Assembly (NCBI GenBank): GCA_009785395.1
Contig: WQWK01000083.1
Coordinates: forward strand, 1-8,289
Direction of reading: 5' to 3'
DNA: 8,289 bases
From: Conexibacteraceae bacterium
GTDB taxonomy: Bacteria > Actinomycetota > Thermoleophilia > Solirubrobacterales > Solirubrobacteraceae
Of this stretch, positions 5,133 to 8,289 are shown one piece after another. The notes under the pieces are model-generated. The model searched no databases. It was not told the DNA's origin and saw only the letters and a program-made list of their open reading frames with translations. Both the position numbers and the translations under genes were made by a program. Each line of letters begins with the position of its first letter. Positions within the stretch are counted from its first letter, which is position 1.

Positions 5133-6724
5133 GCTGGCGGACGACGCGCGCGGCGTCCCAGGGCGGGCACGAGCCACGTCACGTCGCGGTGATCGACCTC
5201 GGGTCGAACTCGTGGCGGCTGGTGGTCTACAGCTACGACGCCGACCCGCCGACGCAGTGGTGGAAGCGCACCGACGAGCTCTACGAGTCGGTGCGGATCG
5301 GCGAGGGCCTGGCCGCGTCGGGCAAGCTCAGTGAGGCCGCGATCACACGCGGGCTCGAGACGCTGGCGATCTTCGCCCGCTTCTGCAAGGCCAGCGGACT
5401 CAGCGATGACGACGTGCACGTGTTCGCCACCAGCGCGATCCGCGACGCGAGCAACCGCCCCGAGTTCCTGCGGCGCGTGCGTGACGCCACCGGCTACGAG
5501 GTCGAGATCCTCTCCACCAACCAGGAGGCCCACTACGGCTACGTCGCCGCCGTCAACACCACCACGCTGACGCACGGAGTCGTGCTCGACATCGGCGGCG
5601 GCAGCATGCAGCTCGTCCGCGTGAAGGGCCGGCAGTCGGCGGCGACCCACTCGTTCCCGATCGGCGCGGTGCGGATGACCGAGTCCTACTTCGGCGATGC
5701 CGACCCGCGGCGACCGGCGCGCAAGAAGGACATCCAGCGCCTTCGCCGGCACGTGGAGGCTGAGCTCGAGCAGGCCGGCTGGCTGGCGGGCCGCGGCGGC
5801 CGCCTCGTCGCCACCGGCGGCGCCGTCCGCAACCTCGCCGCCGCCGCCCAGCGCGCCGAGTTCGGCTCATCCGGCGGGACCGATATCGGCATCCAGGGAT
5901 TCATGCTGACGGCCGACGCGCTCGCCTCGATGGTGGCCACGCTCTCGGCGCTGCCGGTCGATGCCCGGCGCACGGTGCCGGGCATCAAGCCGGGCCGCGG
6001 CGACATCATCCTGGCCGCAGCGGTGACGCTGCAGACCGTCGTCGAGATCGGCGGCTTCGCCGGCATCGAGGCGACCGAGGCGGGGCTGCGCGACGGCATC
6101 TTCCTGGCCCGCACGATCCTGGGCGAGCAGGACCCGCTGTTCCCGAACGTTCGCGAGGCCGCGGTTCGCAACCTCGCGGTGCAGTACGAGTCGGACCTGC
6201 CGCACACCACCCACGTGGCCAAGCTGGCGCTGGAGATGCACGACTCGCTCGTGCAGAACCGGCTGATCGAGCCGCAGGACGGTGAGCGCGAGCTGCTGTG
6301 GGCGGCCGCGATGCTGCACGACGTCGGCATGACGATCTCCTACGGCGATCATCACAAGCACTCCCGCTACCTGATCGTCAGCGCCGAGCTCCCCGGCTTC
6401 GACCCGCGCGAGCGGGCCCTGATCGCGCAGATGACGCGATACCACCGCAAGGGCGTCCCCAAGCTCGGCGAGTGGGCGAAGCTGGGGCGGCCGGGCGACG
6501 AGCAGATGCTCGAGCGCTGCTCGATGATCCTGCGCCTGGCCGAACACCTCGAGCGCGGCCGTGACCAGTCCGTCAACCAGGCGAGACTGCTGACGAACGG
6601 CGACGGTACGGCGCTGCATCTGCGGGCAGAGGGCGATCTCACGCTGCCGCGCTGGAGCGTCGAGCGCTACGGCGACGACGAGGCCTTCCAGCGGGCGTTC
6701 CACCGGCCGCTCGTAATCGGATGA
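5129..6724 (+). CDS. ppx: Exopolyphosphatase (Ppx/GppA family) with C-terminal HD domain
   Basis: Releases terminal phosphate from polyphosphate, or hydrolyses pppGpp, as in the family; it is cytoplasmic. The 531-aa protein has the ASKHA-fold phosphatase domain: phosphate loop IDLGSNSWR (22-30), FATSAIRDASN (99-109), the acidic NQEAHYGY (131-138) with likely catalytic Glu133, DIGGGSMQL (154-162), ATGGAVRNLA (228-237), and ATEAGLRDGIF (315-325). It then has an HD-type domain: HTTHVAKLALEM (359-370), MLHDVGM (395-401) with His397-Asp398, and HHKHSRYLI (408-416). Length matches the long Ppx form. The start at 5129 overlaps the glycosyltransferase stop (ATGA), with no strong ribosome site, so coupling is likely. 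Downstream are sixA and ppk1, giving both synthesis and degradation of polyphosphate in one cluster. The stop codon lies in a tandem repeat. Ppx versus GppA cannot be settled by sequence alone, but context favours Ppx. Confidence 0.9.
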   Translation: MSWRTTRAASQGGHEPRHVAVIDLGSNSWRLVVYSYDADPPTQWWKRTDELYESVRIGEGLAASGKLSEAAITRGLETLAIFARFCKASGLSDDDVHVFATSAIRDASNRPEFLRRVRDATGYEVEILSTNQEAHYGYVAAVNTTTLTHGVVLDIGGGSMQLVRVKGRQSAATHSFPIGAVRMTESYFGDADPRRPARKKDIQRLRRHVEAELEQAGWLAGRGGRLVATGGAVRNLAAAAQRAEFGSSGGTDIGIQGFMLTADALASMVATLSALPVDARRTVPGIKPGRGDIILAAAVTLQTVVEIGGFAGIEATEAGLRDGIFLARTILGEQDPLFPNVREAAVRNLAVQYESDLPHTTHVAKLALEMHDSLVQNRLIEPQDGERELLWAAAMLHDVGMTISYGDHHKHSRYLIVSAELPGFDPRERALIAQMTRYHRKGVPKLGEWAKLGRPGDEQMLERCSMILRLAEHLERGRDQSVNQARLLTNGDGTALHLRAEGDLTLPRWSVERYGDDEAFQRAFHRPLVIG

Positions 6725-6776
6725 CACCTGCTCGTGATCGGATGACACCGCCGGCCGCCCGTGATCGGACGCCACC
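6703..6776. repeat. Three imperfect direct repeats at the ppx stop codon
   Basis: GCTCGTAATCGGATGACACC (6709-6728) recurs with one change at 6730-6749 (period 21), and again, more diverged, at 6757-6776. The first and third copies extend upstream by CCGGCC (6703, 6751), making 26-bp units. The ppx stop TGA (6722-6724) lies in copy 1, and the in-frame copy 2 repeats the Leu-Val-Ile-Gly-stop context. The array ends 4 bp before the TAGTCT box of the next gene. Confidence 0.85.
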
Positions 6777-6780
6777 GGCG

Positions 6781-6786
6781 TAGTCT
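6781..6786 (+). promoter_or_regulatory. Putative -10 box for leaderless sixA-ppk mRNA
   Basis: TAGTCT (TANNNT) is followed by exactly 6 nt and the ATG at 6793, with no Shine-Dalgarno sequence. It suggests an internal promoter that lets sixA-ppk be expressed apart from the upstream genes. No clear -35 is seen. Confidence 0.55.
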
Positions 6787-6792
6787 GTGCCC

Positions 6793-7239
6793 ATGCTCTG
6801 GCTGCTCCGTCACGCCGATGCCGCGGAGGGCAGGCCCGACGAGGCCCGGCCGCTGACCCCGCTGGGGGTCGAGCAGTCACGTGCGGCGGGCGCCGCGATC
6901 GCGACGCTCGGCATCCGCCTCGACTCGTGCCTGTCGAGCCCCAAGCTGCGCGCGCTCGACACCGCCCGCTACGCCTGCGAGCCGCTGGGCATCGATGTCG
7001 TGATCGAGCAGGCGCTCGCGGGGTCCGGATACGACCCGGAGCGGCTCGCCGCGGGCCACGGCGAGGTGATGCTGGTCGGCCACGATCCCGCGATCTCGAT
7101 CGCGCTGCGCGATCTGACAGGCGCCCGCGCACAGATGCGCAAGGGTGGACTCGCTGGCATCGACCGTGGAGAATTGGTCGTGTTGATGACACCGGCTGAG
7201 ATCAGCGCGATCGCGGGCGCCGCGGAGACGTCCGCGTGA
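6793..7239 (+). CDS. sixA: SixA-type phosphohistidine phosphatase (histidine phosphatase superfamily)
   Basis: Histidine phosphatases of the SixA group remove phosphate from phosphohistidine on proteins such as HPt domains. The 148-aa single-domain protein has the RHG-like motif LLRHADA (4-10) with Arg6 and nucleophile His7, LTPLGVEQSR (21-30), the SSPKLRALDTA segment (48-58), and the second catalytic histidine in LVGHDP (94-99; His97). Length is typical for SixA, with no phosphoglycerate-mutase insertions. I chose the ATG at 6793 because of TAGTCT 6 nt upstream; a GTG at 6787 is possible. Its stop overlaps the ppk start (GTGA), so the two are translationally coupled. PPK1 works through phosphohistidine, which makes this neighbour notable, although a direct action on PPK1 is only inference. 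Another small-molecule phosphatase role is possible. Confidence 0.87.
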   Translation: MLWLLRHADAAEGRPDEARPLTPLGVEQSRAAGAAIATLGIRLDSCLSSPKLRALDTARYACEPLGIDVVIEQALAGSGYDPERLAAGHGEVMLVGHDPAISIALRDLTGARAQMRKGGLAGIDRGELVVLMTPAEISAIAGAAETSA

Positions 7240-8289
7240 GCGACTCGTTGCTCGATCGCGCCGAGGCGCCCGCCGGCGGGCATGTCGGCCTCCGCGACCC
7301 GTCGCTCTACATCAACCGCGAGCTCTCGTGGCTCGACTTCAACGCCCGCGTGCTGGAGCTCGCGGAGGACGCGAACGTGCCGCTGCTGGAGCGGCTCAAG
7401 TTCCTCGCGATCTACACCTCGAACCTCGACGAGTTCTTCCAGGTGCGGGTGGCCGGTGTGCACGATCAGATCGAAGCGCGCGTCGACAAGCGTGCCGCCG
7501 ACGGGCTCTCGCCGAACCGGCTGATGGAGGAGCTGGCAGCCAAGGTGCGGGTGCTCGACGCCCGCCATGCGCGGGAGTTCACCGACGTGATCCAGCCGGC
7601 GCTGGCCGCGGAGGGCATCCGGATCGTTTCCTGCGCCGACTCGGGGGCAAGTGCCGAGGAGCTCGCAGACCACTTCACGGAGCACATCTTCCCGGTGCTG
7701 ACGCCGCTCGCGATCGGCCCCGGGCGGCCGTTCCCGTACATCTCGACGCTGTCGCTCAGCCTGCTCGTGCATCTGCATGACCCGGCCGCGAACACCGAGC
7801 TCTACGCGCGCGTGAAGGTGCCCAAGGAGGTGCTGCCGCGGTTCGTGCAGATCGACGCGCGCACCTTCATCCCGCTCGAGGACATCATCGCCAGCCACCT
7901 CGCGATGTTGTTCCCCGGCATGCAGGTCGTCTCGCACAACCTCTTCCGGGTCACTCGCGACGCCGATTTCGATATCTCCGACGAGGCCGATGACCTGCTG
8001 GCTGCGGTCGAGGACGAGCTCCGGCGCCGCCGCTTCGGCGAGGTAGTGCGGCTCGAGGTCGGGGCTGACATCGAGCCCGGGATGCGCTCGCGCCTGATCG
8101 AGTGGCTCGACCTGGCCGACAACCAGGTCTACGACCAGCGCGGCCTGCTCGACCTCTCGGACCTCTGGCAGATAGTCGGCGTCGACGGCCACCCCGAGCT
8201 GCGCCAGAGCCCTTGGACGCCGGTCACACACCCGGCGCTGCGGCCGCGGCCCGAGGACACCGGCGACGAGCCCGACATCTTCGCCCAGA
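7236..8289 (+). CDS. ppk: Polyphosphate kinase 1, N-terminal half (runs off the right edge)
   Basis: PPK1 reversibly polymerises the gamma-phosphate of ATP into polyphosphate via an autophosphorylated histidine, usually at the membrane. The visible 351 residues, about half of the usual length near 700, include the N domain (YINRELSWLDFNARVLELA, 25-43; FLAIYTSNLDEFFQVRVAG, 56-74, with the ATP-contacting Asn63) and the middle domain (HIFPVLTPLAI, 150-160; PYISTLSLSLLV, 167-178; FIPLEDIIASHLAMLFPGM, 211-229; FRVTRDADFDI, 237-247). The frame is open to the edge. The catalytic histidines lie beyond it. The GTG at 7236 overlaps the sixA stop (GTGA) and has GGAG 8 nt upstream, so this start is well supported. 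Confidence 0.95.
   Translation, partial: MSDSLLDRAEAPAGGHVGLRDPSLYINRELSWLDFNARVLELAEDANVPLLERLKFLAIYTSNLDEFFQVRVAGVHDQIEARVDKRAADGLSPNRLMEELAAKVRVLDARHAREFTDVIQPALAAEGIRIVSCADSGASAEELADHFTEHIFPVLTPLAIGPGRPFPYISTLSLSLLVHLHDPAANTELYARVKVPKEVLPRFVQIDARTFIPLEDIIASHLAMLFPGMQVVSHNLFRVTRDADFDISDEADDLLAAVEDELRRRRFGEVVRLEVGADIEPGMRSRLIEWLDLADNQVYDQRGLLDLSDLWQIVGVDGHPELRQSPWTPVTHPALRPRPEDTGDEPDIFAQ

Noticed and set aside
4251..5177. 308-aa minus-strand frame across VKOR, the intergenic region and the glycosyltransferase
   Set aside because: It crosses terminators and a promoter-like region and is antisense to motif-bearing genes, so it is a composition artefact.
5867..7192. 441-aa open frame on the minus strand opposite ppx and sixA
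   Set aside because: It lies antisense to two well-supported genes, is rich in Arg/Ala/Pro/His low-complexity sequence, and has no recognisable domain. This is typical of GC-rich shadow frames.
6969..8231. 420-aa open frame on the minus strand opposite sixA and ppk
   Set aside because: The plus strand encodes unmistakable SixA and PPK1 motifs; the antisense frame shows no family motif.

Overview
The window reads as chromosomal DNA of a high-GC actinobacterium. Coding is dense, third codon positions are strongly G/C, and GTG and ATG starts are mixed. Several starts carry a TANNNT hexamer 6-8 nt upstream of the start codon, the mark of leaderless mRNAs that are common in Actinomycetota. The gene set fits Thermoleophilia/Solirubrobacterales-like actinobacteria, but that placement is inference. 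I see no mobile element, tRNA, rRNA or CRISPR array.

Left block (minus strand, read from 2949 down to 28): a full-length OmpR/PhoB-type response regulator; a receiver-less winged-helix DNA-binding protein that is its close paralogue; phoU; and a peptidase S51 (PepE/cyanophycinase-like) gene. A divergent intergenic region (2950-3114) separates this from the middle block (plus strand): a membrane-anchored DsbA-like thioredoxin-fold protein overlapping a VKOR-type quinone-linked oxidoreductase, together a disulfide-forming pair closed by GC-rich hairpins. Right block (plus strand): a half-size GT4-like glycosyltransferase, a Ppx/GppA exopolyphosphatase with an HD domain, a SixA-type phosphohistidine phosphatase, and the N-terminal half of polyphosphate kinase 1, which runs off the right edge.

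The theme is phosphate sensing plus polyphosphate turnover. Two arrays of four 5-bp cores (TTCAC/GTCAC-like) at exact 11-bp spacing look like actinobacterial PHO boxes. One lies upstream of the receiver-less regulator-phoU unit, the other upstream of the glycosyltransferase-ppx-sixA-ppk unit. Their last cores end 35 and 33 nt before the respective start codons. This suggests one local regulatory circuit in which the tandem winged-helix proteins control both phoU and the polyphosphate genes.

A second layer of structure is short direct repeats that include or closely flank stop codons: peptidase S51 (11 bp x3), response regulator (15 bp x2), exopolyphosphatase (about 20-26 bp x3), and more weakly the receiver-less regulator (9 bp x2, period 11).
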